From assembly GCF_002860165.1 (NCBI RefSeq), contig NZ_PGUZ01000042.1, positions 1-64,000 of the forward strand: a stretch of 64,000 nucleotides of DNA, in the 5' to 3' direction. Source of the DNA: Bacillus sp. V3-13 (GTDB taxonomy: Bacteria; Bacillota; Bacilli; Bacillales; Cytobacillaceae). Positions 56,223-64,000 of the stretch are shown piece by piece (position 1 is the first letter of the stretch; every line of letters starts with the position of its first letter). The position numbers and the translations under genes were made by a program. The notes under the pieces were generated by a model, which saw only the letters and a program-made list of their open reading frames with translations, was not told the DNA's origin and ran no database searches.

Positions 56223-57182
56223 TCATGCCCTGTAAAGATAGGCTTTGTTGTCTTTTATCATATCAATCTCACCCAATGACCGTAAATAGTCAAGCTGGGC
56301 AACCGTTTCGGAAATGGTCAATGTCAATTCCCGCTCATAAACAGCGGGAAAAAGGCGCTGGCATATTTCGAACACCGCCAATGGCTCAGCCTCCAGCCAG
56401 CTTTTCACCAGCATCGCCCGCTCATGCTGCCTGGCCAGCCTCTTTTCGACAAGCTCCGCTACATTCCTAATCTCGGGACCGTGCCCGGCGTACAGGCACT
56501 CAATCGGGTAGTTGAGCAATTTTTTAATTGAAGCATTATATTGAAGCTGGGGCGTCGGCCGTTCCGTTTCACCGGGCAGTGGCGGCTCAATCAGCGGATT
56601 CGGAGAAATCGTTGCCAGCAGCAAATCGCCGCCAATCGCAACACCGTCTGTCTCACGCCAAAGAGCAATATGGCTTTGCGCATGGCCAGGTGTGTTCAAC
56701 ACTTTCCAATCGTACAAGCCCGGCGGCGTGTCTCCCTCTGTTATGGTGCCAGTCAGGGAACGATTGCAGGAAAATTTCAACGTCTTTTTCATGGCTTCAA
56801 TGTATGGGAAAAATTTCTCCGGAATCGCAAACTCAACAAAAAGCCTGTGATAGAAATCTTTATGCTCCTGGAAAAAAGCCTCGGTACGGTTCAGCCATCT
56901 TTCATTTAACGGATGGCCGTATACCTCGAGTGATGGCGGAAAAAAATCGAGCAATCCGACATGATCGGGATGGTGGTGGGTCAAAACCACTTGTTCAATA
57001 TCTTGCGGACTCAGCTTTAGCTCCTTCAACTGGCTTTTGAAGCTTTCCCAGGCCGCTTCTGTTTTTGGCCCGACATCAACAAGGGTCAACCGGTCCCCTT
57101 TAATTAAAAAAATGTTTACATCCCCTACCGCAAAAGGGGTAGGCAGCGCAAGCACGGCAATTCCGTTTTTCCATTCAATCAT
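56223..57182 (-). CDS. yqjP: Metallo-beta-lactamase-fold hydrolase YqjP
   Basis: 319 residues with the MBL metal motif THHHPDHVGLLDFF near 68-81, further ligands in NTPGHAQSHI, AIGGDLLL and YAGHGPEI, and a C-terminal helical lid. It resembles LACTB2-like or glyoxalase II-like hydrolases, but no substrate is known. It lies 13 bases before yqjQ. Confidence 0.9.
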   Translation of the reverse strand: MIEWKNGIAVLALPTPFAVGDVNIFLIKGDRLTLVDVGPKTEAAWESFKSQLKELKLSPQDIEQVVLTHHHPDHVGLLDFFPPSLEVYGHPLNERWLNRTEAFFQEHKDFYHRLFVEFAIPEKFFPYIEAMKKTLKFSCNRSLTGTITEGDTPPGLYDWKVLNTPGHAQSHIALWRETDGVAIGGDLLLATISPNPLIEPPLPGETERPTPQLQYNASIKKLLNYPIECLYAGHGPEIRNVAELVEKRLARQHERAMLVKSWLEAEPLAVFEICQRLFPAVYERELTLTISETVAQLDYLRSLGEIDMIKDNKAYLYRA

Positions 57183-57248
57183 CCTTCAAACTCCTCAGGT
57201 CTTATTATACTCAAATAAAAATCTGTTTCTCTTTTATATACGAAACAC

Positions 57249-57300
57249 AAAAAGAGCGCATACATGTTTGGTCGCCACATCTAGTTTAGCGCTCTTTTTG
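57249..57300. terminator. Terminator after the small membrane gene
   Basis: AAAAAGAGCGC and GCGCTCTTTTT pair over a roughly 29-base loop, with A and T runs at the ends; works on either strand. Confidence 0.7.
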
Positions 57301-57331
57301 AAAATTGTCATTATTTTCGCATAATTATTTC

Positions 57332-57598
57332 TTAAATCAATAGAGTAATAATCACAACAAGCACGAATGAAACCGAGCCAGCCAGCTTGAGTGGATGACT
57401 GAATTTGTATTCGTGATAAGGTGCCACTCTATCTGAAATTGCCCCGAATAACATCACGCCTGCCAACATCAGTGACCCGCCCGTGAAAAAATTATTCATT
57501 GCATTGGCAAGCTTAGTAAGATGATTCATGAATACTACAAATAAGTAACCTAAAAATCCATGCAAAATGATTGATAAACAAATATCTTTTACTTTCAT
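57332..57598 (-). CDS. Small membrane protein, unrecognised
   Basis: 88 residues with three membrane helices (CLSIILHGFLGYLFVVFMN; FFTGGSLMLAGVMLFGAI; LAGSVSFVLVVIITLLI) and short loops. GGGGGAGG precedes the ATG at 57598. No family seen by eye; no neighbour suggests a role. Confidence 0.7.
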   Translation of the reverse strand: MKVKDICLSIILHGFLGYLFVVFMNHLTKLANAMNNFFTGGSLMLAGVMLFGAISDRVAPYHEYKFSHPLKLAGSVSFVLVVIITLLI

Positions 57599-57738
57599 GC
57601 TGTTCCTCCCCCAGAGATAAACTGCCAATAATTTCATATTAACAAATTTAAAGAGAACAATATACAAAAAATTCAATCTTTTCGATCCGTTAGTTTCCTG
57701 ACAACAAGAGGATTTTTAGCAAATCAGACATATCCCCC

Positions 57739-57768
57739 TTGACAAACAAGCTTGTTACGTTGCATAAT
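57739..57768 (+). promoter_or_regulatory. SigA promoter of proI
   Basis: TTGACA, 18 bases, CATAAT, about 15 bases before the T-box leader. Confidence 0.75.
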
Positions 57769-57779
57769 CACTTATAAAT

Positions 57780-58040
57780 TTATTATTTAAACGGGCAATG
57801 AATAAGGCCAGTAAATGGAAAACGGCAAAAGAGAGTGAAGCCCGCCGGCTGAAAGGCTTCACCGCCCTCTTGACCATTGAAACCTACCTTATGAGCTGTT
57901 AGGCAAAACCTAAACGCATTCCGGCGTTAGCGGAATTGAGTTGCACTTGTTCAAACGGTAAAATCCGTGTGGAACTGGTGAATGAAGGTGGTACCACGGA
58001 AGCTAGACCTTTCGTCCTTTTCGGATGAAAGGTCTTTTTG
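57780..58040 (+). promoter_or_regulatory. T-box leader of proI (proline specifier)
   Basis: The T-box AAGGTGGTACCACGG lies at about 57986-58000, followed by a terminator stem AGACCTTTCGTCC / GGATGAAAGGTCT and T run near 58031-58038. Upstream stem I reads TGAAACCTACC, with CCT (57883-57885) the probable proline codon, as in the proBA leader. tRNA-Pro charging should control proI too. Confidence 0.9.
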
Positions 58041-58072
58041 TATTTATATTTGCAAAAAGGAGGAGGCCGCAA

Positions 58073-58918
58073 ATGAAAAAGCTTGTATTCATTGGAGCAG
58101 GCTCGATGGCTGAGGCGATGATTTCCGGCATTGTCGAAAAAGAGTTGCTGGAAAAAGAAAAAATTTGGGTCACAAATAGAAGCGATCAAAAAAAGCTGGC
58201 AAAGCTGCACCAGCGGTACGGCGTCAGTATATCCGGGAGCGGGGCGGAATTGTTTGACGGTGCCGATGCGGTCATATTAGCGGTGAAACCGAAGGATGCG
58301 GCCGTTGCCGTTTCAGCAATCAGGCCATTTTTAACGGCAAAAACGCTGATCATCTCCGTGCTTGCCGGAGTCTCGATAGAAAGCATTCAAAAGCTGGCAG
58401 GAAAAGAGCTGGCGGTGGTCCGGGCGATGCCGAACACGTCTGCGGCGATCGGAAAATCAGCAACGGCGCTTGCTGTCAACAGCCGGGTTTCCTTAAGACA
58501 GAAGAAAATGGCAGAAACAATCTTCAATACAATCGGTTTAACCGCGGCTGTTGCCGAAAACCAGCTTGATGCCGTCACCGGCCTTTCCGGCAGTGGTCCT
58601 GCTTACATTTATTATCTCGTGGAAGCGATGGAAAAAAGCGCGGCTGAAATCGGCCTTGAGAAAGGATTGGCGAAAGAGCTTATTATCCAGACCTTGCTGG
58701 GTGCTGCCGGGATGCTGGATAGCTCCAACAAGGCACCAAAACAGCTCAGGCAGGATGTTACAAGCCCGGGCGGAACAACCGAGGCCGGCATAAAAGTATT
58801 GGAAGCACATGGGGTTCAGGATGCTTTTATTTCGTGCATTAAAGAAGCAACCGCGCAGTCGAAAAAGCTTGGCAGCATGCTGAGCAGCGAGATCGATTCT
58901 GTCAAACAGCACGTTTAA
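58073..58918 (+). CDS. proI: Pyrroline-5-carboxylate reductase ProI
   Basis: A 281-residue enzyme reducing pyrroline-5-carboxylate to proline with NAD(P)H, the last step. The Rossmann start is KKLVFIGAGSMAEAMI, and the C-terminal dimerisation block DVTSPGGTTEAGIKVLEAHG is complete with SGSGPAYIYYLVEAM before it. GGAGGAGG precedes the ATG at 58073. Confidence 0.96.
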   Translation: MKKLVFIGAGSMAEAMISGIVEKELLEKEKIWVTNRSDQKKLAKLHQRYGVSISGSGAELFDGADAVILAVKPKDAAVAVSAIRPFLTAKTLIISVLAGVSIESIQKLAGKELAVVRAMPNTSAAIGKSATALAVNSRVSLRQKKMAETIFNTIGLTAAVAENQLDAVTGLSGSGPAYIYYLVEAMEKSAAEIGLEKGLAKELIIQTLLGAAGMLDSSNKAPKQLRQDVTSPGGTTEAGIKVLEAHGVQDAFISCIKEATAQSKKLGSMLSSEIDSVKQHV

Positions 58919-58951
58919 CTTATCGAAAATGGAGAAAAATAAAACACCAAA

Positions 58952-58997
58952 TACCGGTTTAGCGTTTTTGCGGAAAAAACGCTTGAGCCGGTTTTTT
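58952..58997 (+). terminator. Terminator of proI
   Basis: ACCGGTTTAGCGTTTTT / AAAAAACGCTTGAGCCGGT, then TTTTTT. Confidence 0.85.
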
Positions 58998-59065
58998 TCA
59001 TTTTGAAAACCAGACTGGTATAATATAGATATATTTACATAAGCGAAATAAGGGAGGCTTTACAT

Positions 59066-60088
59066 ATGGAACGAAAGTTATTTTCACCGTATACAGTTAA
59101 AGATGTAACCTTTAAAAATCGTATTGTGATGGCGCCAATGTGCATGTATTCATGTTTTAACGAAGATGGCCTCGTTACGAACTGGCATCGCACCCATTAT
59201 GCAAGCCGGGCAGTTGGACAGGTAGGTTTGATTATTTTAGAAGCAACCGCTGTGACGGCGCAAGGAAGGATTAGCCCGCAAGATCTCGGGATATGGAGTG
59301 ACGATCATATCGAAGGGCTGAAAGAGTTAACCGGCCTAATCAAGGAACATGGCGCAAAAGCCGGAATCCAGATTGCCCATGCCGGCCGGAAAGCTACGAT
59401 CGATGGTGAAATTATTGCCCCTTCAGCGATCCCGTTTAATGAAAAGTCGAAAACGCCAAAAGAAATGACGAAGGGTGAAATTGCCGGGACCATTGAAGCC
59501 TTTAGGTTAGGAGCCGAACGAGCTAAAAAGGCCGGCTTTGATGTCATCGAAATTCACGGAGCCCACGGCTATTTAATCAATGAATTTTTGTCGCCGCTTT
59601 CCAATCAGCGCAATGATGAATATGGTGGCAGCGCTGAAAACCGCTACCGTTTCCTTCGCGAGGTCATTGACGCAGTCAAAACTGTCTGGGATGGCCCGTT
59701 GTTTGTGCGGGTTTCTGCCAGTGACTATCATGAAGAAGGATTAAATGTCGACGACTATGTAATGTTTAGCAAATGGATGAAGGAACAGGGCATTGATCTT
59801 ATTGACGTCAGCTCCGGTGCACTTGTTCCCGCCTCGATCAAAGCATTCCCTGGCTATCAAGTGCCATTTGCGGATAAAATTAAACATGAAGCGGATATTC
59901 CAACCGGTGCCGTCGGCCTGATCACCACCGGAATTCAGGCAGAAGAAATTTTGCAGAACAACCGGGCTGATCTTATCATCCTGGCCCGCGCACTGCTCCG
60001 CGATCCGTATTGGCCAAGAACGGCGGCAAGAGAACTTGGCGTTGACATCGAAGCACCAAAGCAATATGAGCGCGGCTGGTCGTTATAA
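59066..60088 (+). CDS. namA: NADPH dehydrogenase NamA (old yellow enzyme, YqjM)
   Basis: A 340-residue FMN enzyme that reduces C=C bonds of unsaturated aldehydes, ketones and nitro compounds. The YqjM group marks are visible: Cys26 in MAPMCMYS, which tunes the flavin, and the His pair in [34 protein letters not shown] follows. An extended -10 (TGgTATAAT at 59019-59024) lies upstream. GGGAGG precedes the ATG. Confidence 0.96.
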   Translation: MERKLFSPYTVKDVTFKNRIVMAPMCMYSCFNEDGLVTNWHRTHYASRAVGQVGLIILEATAVTAQGRISPQDLGIWSDDHIEGLKELTGLIKEHGAKAGIQIAHAGRKATIDGEIIAPSAIPFNEKSKTPKEMTKGEIAGTIEAFRLGAERAKKAGFDVIEIHGAHGYLINEFLSPLSNQRNDEYGGSAENRYRFLREVIDAVKTVWDGPLFVRVSASDYHEEGLNVDDYVMFSKWMKEQGIDLIDVSSGALVPASIKAFPGYQVPFADKIKHEADIPTGAVGLITTGIQAEEILQNNRADLIILARALLRDPYWPRTAARELGVDIEAPKQYERGWSL

Positions 60089-60139
60089 TTTTTTCTGTTC
60101 TTTTTGCGATAGTGTTATAGTTTTTTAGCATCAATCAGT

Positions 60140-60167
60140 TTGCTTTTAATCAGCTGTTGGGTATAAT
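60140..60167 (+). promoter_or_regulatory. Promoter of the antisense antitoxin RNA
   Basis: TTGCTT, 16 bases, TATAAT; transcription would start near 60174 toward the toxin gene. Confidence 0.7.
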
Positions 60168-60190
60168 AAAAATAGAAAGCAGCGTATATT

Positions 60191-60228
60191 AAAAAAGACC
60201 GCCGGTGCTGGTAACACCAAACGGTCTT
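60191..60228 (-). terminator. Terminator of the toxin mRNA
   Basis: Minus strand AAGACCG, inner GGTGTTACCAGCACC hairpin, CGGTCTT, then six T residues. Confidence 0.75.
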
Positions 60229-60273
60229 GCAATAGGCGGTTCCCTTTAAGGGGGATCGGCTGTTAAGCGGAGT

Positions 60274-60315
60274 AATCCACCTGAGCCGTTAACTCAAGGG
60301 TGGATTATTTTTTTT
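60274..60315 (+). terminator. Terminator of the antitoxin RNA
   Basis: TAATCCACC(T)GAG, seven-base loop, CTCAAGGGTGGATTA, then eight T residues. Overlaps the toxin stop codon. Confidence 0.75.
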
Positions 60316-60436
60316 GGTCGTGTGACAGGATCGCGACGATCAAGCCTGCAAAAGTTACTGCAAACATCAACGCTTCGAATACCGTCACCAGCACCACCCC
60401 CTTTCTGTTCGGGGATGAGTGCCGACCACCCTTGAG
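60293..60436. repeat. Paired 11-bp inverted repeat across the toxin gene
   Basis: CTCAAGGGTGG at 60293-60303 and its exact complement CCACCCTTGAG at 60426-60436. In the toxin mRNA the 5' leader can pair with the sequence just after the stop codon, the sort of long-range fold that keeps type I toxin mRNAs untranslated. Confidence 0.75.
60305..60388 (-). CDS. Holin-like type I toxin peptide
   Basis: A 27-residue peptide: MTVFEALMFAVTF, a single membrane helix, then SHDQKK. It matches the TxpA/Hol_Tox plan (VxEALxLMxxF... KK). Expected to enter the membrane and depolarise it. It starts at GTG, eight bases after AAAGGGGG; two further in-frame GTGs lie upstream. Length and composition fit the family. 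Confidence 0.75.
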   Translation of the reverse strand: MTVFEALMFAVTFAGLIVAILSHDQKK

Positions 60437-60458
60437 AAACCTATTCTATTGCTCTATT

Positions 60459-60467
60459 ATTATATCA
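60459..60467 (-). promoter_or_regulatory. Toxin promoter -10
   Basis: Minus strand TGATATAAT, an extended -10; the -35 is poor. The mRNA would start about 65 bases before the GTG, giving a transcript of about 260 nt. Confidence 0.55.
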
Positions 60468-60547
60468 TGCTCAGGCTTCTGACGCGTCCTAGTTTATGAG
60501 ATACATCGTATCTAGCTCTGTTTCAATTATTTTGCCGATAAATTTTT

Positions 60548-60658
60548 TTACTGTATACTCTTTTGCTTCCCCGACTGCTTTAAAACATACTTATCCAGCA
60601 AAAGGTTTTCGGGTTCCATTGAAAAACCGCCGCCGCCCATTGCAATAATTTGTTTCAT
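60548..60658 (-). pseudogene. Truncated peptidase E-like gene (S51 family)
   Basis: 36 residues starting MKQIIAMGGGGFSMEPENLLLDKYVL, the N-terminus of Bacillus peptidase E-like proteins (usually about 230 residues), then a stop. The ribosome site (AAGGGGGG) is intact. The catalytic Ser/His regions are gone, so it is a remnant. Confidence 0.7.
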
Positions 60659-60799
60659 AGAAATCCCCCCTTCGATTATCATTTTCAGCATAACAATCCT
60701 ACTGTTATTGCAGGCAGCCTTACAATTTCCTTCTTTAATCAGCCTCATTAGTGAAGCAGCACTTCACATAATATTATTCTCTAAGCAATTATACTTAAA

Positions 60800-61342
60800 T
60801 TATGTTTCCCATATCCGAGTAACCACGTTATTTCCACCTGAAATACACACTTCAAACACATCCGGATTAGTCATCTCCAGCCAATGTGTAAAACCAAACC
60901 GATCGTCAAAATAGCGGAGCAGCAACGTTGATAAATTGCCATGGCTGACGAGCACGATATTTTCTGCCGGCGATGCGATCGCTTCTTCCAAAATCGAAGC
61001 AGCCCGCTTCATTCCTGATGCCTGCGATTCACCACCTTCAAAAACAAGTTCAAAATCGGCGAAGCTTTGCTTTACCTTATCGAGCCAATCCGGATAATAT
61101 TCCGAGCTTAATACCCGCTCGCCAAGGCGGCTATCCTCGATAATTTCCAATCCTTTTAAATCGGACAGAGGCTTTATTGTCGCTATTGCCCTGATAAATG
61201 GGCTTGAATAGATTACATCAATTTGCTTATCTGCAAACAAGCAGGCCAGTGCAGCAGCCTGTCTGACTCCGATTTCGGTCAGGGGGGAATCAAACGGCTG
61301 TCCCTCAGCCTGCGCATGCCGGACAATGTAAATCGTCTTCAT
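60800..61342 (-). CDS. Histidine phosphatase family protein
   Basis: A 180-residue phosphoglycerate-mutase-like phosphatase. The catalytic RHG region appears as IVRHAQAEGQ; SSPFIRAIATIKPL and the C-terminal VSHGNLSTLLLRY also fit. The ATG at 61342 overlaps the rnz stop (TGATG), so the two are coupled. Substrate unknown. Confidence 0.88.
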   Translation of the reverse strand: MKTIYIVRHAQAEGQPFDSPLTEIGVRQAAALACLFADKQIDVIYSSPFIRAIATIKPLSDLKGLEIIEDSRLGERVLSSEYYPDWLDKVKQSFADFELVFEGGESQASGMKRAASILEEAIASPAENIVLVSHGNLSTLLLRYFDDRFGFTHWLEMTNPDVFEVCISGGNNVVTRIWET

Positions 61343-62277
61343 CAAAAACGCCCCCGCTTCATCGGGATTGATATTTCCATAAAATCAGCAGCAATCACGG
61401 TGTCTTTGAACAGCTCCTGCGCTTCCTGTTCGAGCTCTTTCCAGGCAGGACGGTCATATCTTGAGCTAATATGGGTGATGACCAGCTTGCTGGCATTTGC
61501 CTTTAAAGCAACCTGTGCAGCCTGATGGGTTGTCGAATGAAAGTAATCAAATGCCATCTGTTCTTCGTCCTTTGATAAAGTTGCTTCATGGACAAGCACG
61601 TCAGCTTCTCTGGCAAGCTCAACAGCGTTATTGCATACTCTCGTATCACCAAGGATCGCCACGATCCGGCCTTTCTTTGGCGGATCCAAAAACTCGGCCG
61701 CATGAATCACCGTTCCATCCTCAAGCACAACATCTTCACCGTTTTTTATTTTTTTATAAAGAGGGCCAGGTTTTAATCCAGCTTCAGCAAGCTTGTCGGC
61801 AAGCAGGGTGCCGGGCCGGTCCTTTTCAACAACGCGGTACCCGTAGGAAGGAATTCCATGGTCAAGCAACTGCGCTTCAACATAAAACTGGTCGTCCTCG
61901 AATACAATCCCTTCGTCGATTTCAACAATCTTTAGCGGGTATCTCAAATGCGAATGGCTGATTGACAAGCTCATCACGATATATTCTTTCAACCCTTTCG
62001 GCCCGTACAAAGTCACTTCCGATTCGCCGGCCTGAAAAGACCTGCTGGACAGTAGCCCGGGAAGCCCGTATATATGGTCACCGTGAAGGTGGGTGACAAA
62101 AATTTTTTCAATCCGTCGCGGTTTAATTGAAGTATGCAGAATTTGATGCTGGGTTGCTTCTCCACAATCAAACAGCCAGATCGATCCCCGCTCTTCCAAT
62201 AGCTTCAAAGCTATTGACGTAACATTGCGCATCTTGGCCGGAACACCCGCTCCTGTGCCCAGAAAAAAAACATCCAT
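61342..62277 (-). CDS. rnz: Ribonuclease Z
   Basis: A 311-residue zinc endonuclease that removes 3' trailers from tRNA precursors lacking an encoded CCA. The MBL motif is [35 protein letters not shown] and HSTTHQAA follow with the other ligands. The ATG at 62277 has AAGGAG upstream. Followed by a histidine phosphatase gene. Confidence 0.96.
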   Translation of the reverse strand: MDVFFLGTGAGVPAKMRNVTSIALKLLEERGSIWLFDCGEATQHQILHTSIKPRRIEKIFVTHLHGDHIYGLPGLLSSRSFQAGESEVTLYGPKGLKEYIVMSLSISHSHLRYPLKIVEIDEGIVFEDDQFYVEAQLLDHGIPSYGYRVVEKDRPGTLLADKLAEAGLKPGPLYKKIKNGEDVVLEDGTVIHAAEFLDPPKKGRIVAILGDTRVCNNAVELAREADVLVHEATLSKDEEQMAFDYFHSTTHQAAQVALKANASKLVITHISSRYDRPAWKELEQEAQELFKDTVIAADFMEISIPMKRGRF

Positions 62278-62709
62278 CCGATCACTCCTTTCTAAACAGG
62301 CTGTTCTGAAACCCGTGGTTAACACGCCAATCCTGTAACAGTAAATTCGCCCGTGGCCATCCATAAATTTACTATACGCTATGCCTTCTGGTTCATCAAC
62401 ATTTCCCGCATGAGCTCTTAATCGTTTTTTGTTTATAACCGGGCAAGTCCGGGCAAAATAAACGCTTGCATAAGCAGATTCGTTGAAAAAATAACGGCCT
62501 TCATAATACTCTATAAGCTAACGTTAAAAAATCTTTAACGCGTGCACTTTTTCGAGTGGATAGCATCGCATGATTGGAATAGAATAACTATAGCACTAAT
62601 AATTTGCTAAATAGTTGAGAAACCGATAAAATTTTATACTTGTATAGGTCACTTGTTTCAAAAATGAATATGTACATAAATTTTTCAGGTAAAGAGAGGT
62701 CCTTGAATC
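62278..62709. other. Divergent gap between rnz and zwf
   Basis: AT-rich, no gene seen. A SigA promoter for zwf is likely at 62604-62632 (TTGCTA, 17 bases, TAAAAT). A small inverted repeat GTTAAAAAATCTTTAAC lies near 62524. Confidence 0.5.
62604..62632 (+). promoter_or_regulatory. SigA promoter candidate of zwf
   Basis: TTGCTA, 17-base spacer, TAAAAT, about 78 bases before the GTG start. Confidence 0.5.
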
Positions 62710-64000
62710 GTGAAACAGAACGAAAAACCAACTGCACTCATCATGATATTTGGTGCGACAGGAGATTTGGCAAAACGGAAATTATTCCCGTCTTTATATA
62801 ATCTTTATAAAAAAGGCAAGCTGGAACGATTCGCCGTAATTGGCGTTGCAAGACGTCCTCTTACGAATGAAGATTTTCAAAAAAGCGTTGCGGACTCACT
62901 GCAGGCATCCAGCGACGGCACGGAAAATCTTGACGACTTCACGTCCCGCTTTTATTACCACTCCCACGACGTGACCGATTCAAGCTCCTACCAGGCATTA
63001 AATAATATGGCAGGAGAATTGGATCAGCATTATTCGCTCGAAGGAAACCGGATTTTTTATCTGGCAATGGCTCCTGAATTTTTCGGAACAATTGCCGAGC
63101 ATTTAAAGCACGATGGGTTGACCGATGTTCCGGGCTTTAAGCGGCTTGTCATTGAAAAGCCGTTCGGGCATGATCTTGAATCCGCAAAAGAGCTGAACAA
63201 CCGGATTCGTACTGCCTTTAATGAGGACGAAGTGTATCGGATCGATCATTATCTCGGCAAGGAAATGGTGCAAAATATTGAAGTGATTCGCTTTGCCAAC
63301 GCGATTTTCGAACCGCTATGGAACAACCGTTTCATCTCCAACATTCAAGTAACTTCAAGCGAGACGCTCGGTGTCGAGGAACGGGGACGCTATTACGAAA
63401 AGAGCGGTGCACTGCGCGATATGGTTCAGAACCATATGCTGCAAATGGTTGCTTTGCTTGCGATGGAACCGCCGATCCGGTTAACGACAGATGAGATTCG
63501 CTCTGAAAAGGTCAAGGTTTTGCGGGCGTTGCGTCCTTTAGAAAGAGAAGAGGTCAACAACGCTTTTGTCCGCGGCCAGTATGGTGCAGGCCAAATCAAT
63601 GGCACACCAGTCCCTGCTTACCGGCAGGAGCCGATGGTTGATGAGAACTCAAATACAGAAACATTCGTGGCCGGAAAACTGTTAATCGATAATTTCCGCT
63701 GGGCCGGCGTTCCAATCTACATTCGGACAGGAAAACGGATGAAAGCAAAATCAACGAAGATTGTCATTCAATTCCAGGATGTGCCGATGAATTTATATTA
63801 TCATACGGAACAAACATTACATCCGAACCTGCTTGTTATTCACATCCAGCCGGAGGAAGGCATCACCATGCATTTAAATGCGAAAAAGTCAGGAAAGAAC
63901 ATGGAGGCGACCCAGGTTAAATTAAATTTCGCCAATAAGGACATTGACGGAATCAACACACCTGAAGCCTACGAAAAACTTCTTTATGATTGCATGCGCG
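62710..64000 (+). CDS. zwf: Glucose-6-phosphate 1-dehydrogenase (truncated by window edge)
   Basis: At least 430 residues, open at the right edge (family length about 490). Visible blocks are the NADP loop IFGATGDLAKRKLFPSLYNL near 11, the EKPFGHDLESA lysine, the active-site RIDHYLGKEMVQNI, and GKRMKAKSTKIVIQF. It oxidises glucose-6-phosphate to 6-phosphogluconolactone in the oxidative pentose phosphate pathway. The start is a GTG after AGAGAGG. Next to rnz as in B. subtilis. Confidence 0.97.
   Translation, partial: MKQNEKPTALIMIFGATGDLAKRKLFPSLYNLYKKGKLERFAVIGVARRPLTNEDFQKSVADSLQASSDGTENLDDFTSRFYYHSHDVTDSSSYQALNNMAGELDQHYSLEGNRIFYLAMAPEFFGTIAEHLKHDGLTDVPGFKRLVIEKPFGHDLESAKELNNRIRTAFNEDEVYRIDHYLGKEMVQNIEVIRFANAIFEPLWNNRFISNIQVTSSETLGVEERGRYYEKSGALRDMVQNHMLQMVALLAMEPPIRLTTDEIRSEKVKVLRALRPLEREEVNNAFVRGQYGAGQINGTPVPAYRQEPMVDENSNTETFVAGKLLIDNFRWAGVPIYIRTGKRMKAKSTKIVIQFQDVPMNLYYHTEQTLHPNLLVIHIQPEEGITMHLNAKKSGKNMEATQVKLNFANKDIDGINTPEAYEKLLYDCMR

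Larger units (their letters stand above)
60174..60318 (+). ncRNA. Putative antisense antitoxin RNA
   Basis: A predicted RNA of about 145 nt between the promoter at 60140-60167 and the terminator at 60274-60315. It has no ORF and is complementary to the 3' end of the toxin mRNA, over the last toxin codons and the 3' leader. RatA, SR4, SR5 and SR6 of B. subtilis have this convergent layout with txpA, bsrG, bsrE and yonT. Confidence 0.65.
60089..60799. other. Intergenic region with a type I toxin-antitoxin locus and a gene remnant
   Basis: Holds the toxin-antitoxin pair (60140-60467) and a truncated peptidase E gene (60548-60658). The alpha/beta hydrolase gene yqjL found here in B. subtilis is not present. 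Confidence 0.7.

Overview
The window is an ordinary chromosomal stretch of a moderate-GC, endospore-forming Bacillaceae. I cannot name the species. The evidence is a nearly complete run of Bacillus subtilis-type gene order (fer, ribU, serA, then sigX/rsiX, resABCDE, rluB, spmAB, dacB, ypuI, scpAB, ypuF, ribT, lysA, spoVA, spoIIA, dacF, pdp/pupG/deoB, xerD, fur, spoIIM, nudF, mciZ, yqkF, yqkE, yqkD, proBA, yqjW/X, yqjQ/P, proI, yqjM, rnz, zwf), AGGAGG-type ribosome sites, frequent TTG/GTG starts, and promoters matching SigA, SigX, SigH, SigE and SigG. There are no rRNA or tRNA genes, IS elements or CRISPR arrays.

Layout. 0-8 kb: ferredoxin, a riboflavin ECF transporter under an FMN riboswitch, serA, a PHP phosphatase, an M23/LysM wall hydrolase and a class B PBP. 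8-17 kb: sigX-rsiX with an ECF autoregulatory promoter, the resDE two-component system, the resABC cytochrome c maturation genes and rluB. 17-24.3 kb: spmAB-dacB spore cortex genes, an inserted sodF-like gene, ypuI with an unrecognised partner, scpAB condensin genes, a YjcZ-type miniprotein, ypuF and ribT. 24.7-32 kb: lysA, a shortened spoVA locus (AA, AB and AF only), and spoIIAA-spoIIAB-sigF behind dacF with a consensus SigH promoter. 32-38 kb: nucleoside salvage (pdp, pupG, deoB), xerD, yqzK, fur with PerR/Fur-like boxes, and spoIIM behind a SigE promoter.

38.3-41 kb is the most accessory-looking part: AT-rich by eye, with small hypothetical genes, a DUF3888 protein and fragments. 41-44.3 kb: an EndoQ-like nuclease overlapping nudF, then mciZ (FtsZ inhibitor), yqkF and yqkE. 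44.4-48 kb: an inserted module of thiolase, 3-oxoacid CoA-transferase and HMG-CoA lyase, which would turn HMG-CoA or acetoacetate into acetyl-CoA. 48-59 kb: yqkD, then proline genes proBA and proI, each behind its own proline T-box, with a Fe-S protein, a Y-family polymerase behind a LexA box, an acetyltransferase, an SDR and a metallo-beta-lactamase protein between. 59-64 kb: namA, a compact type I toxin-antitoxin locus with a 27-residue holin-like toxin and a convergent antisense RNA, a peptidase E remnant, a histidine phosphatase, rnz, and zwf running off the right edge.

The most interesting non-textbook items are the type I toxin-antitoxin locus at 60.1-60.5 kb, the spoVA locus lacking AC/AD/AE, the EndoQ-nudF overlap, and the unrecognised gene coupled to ypuI.
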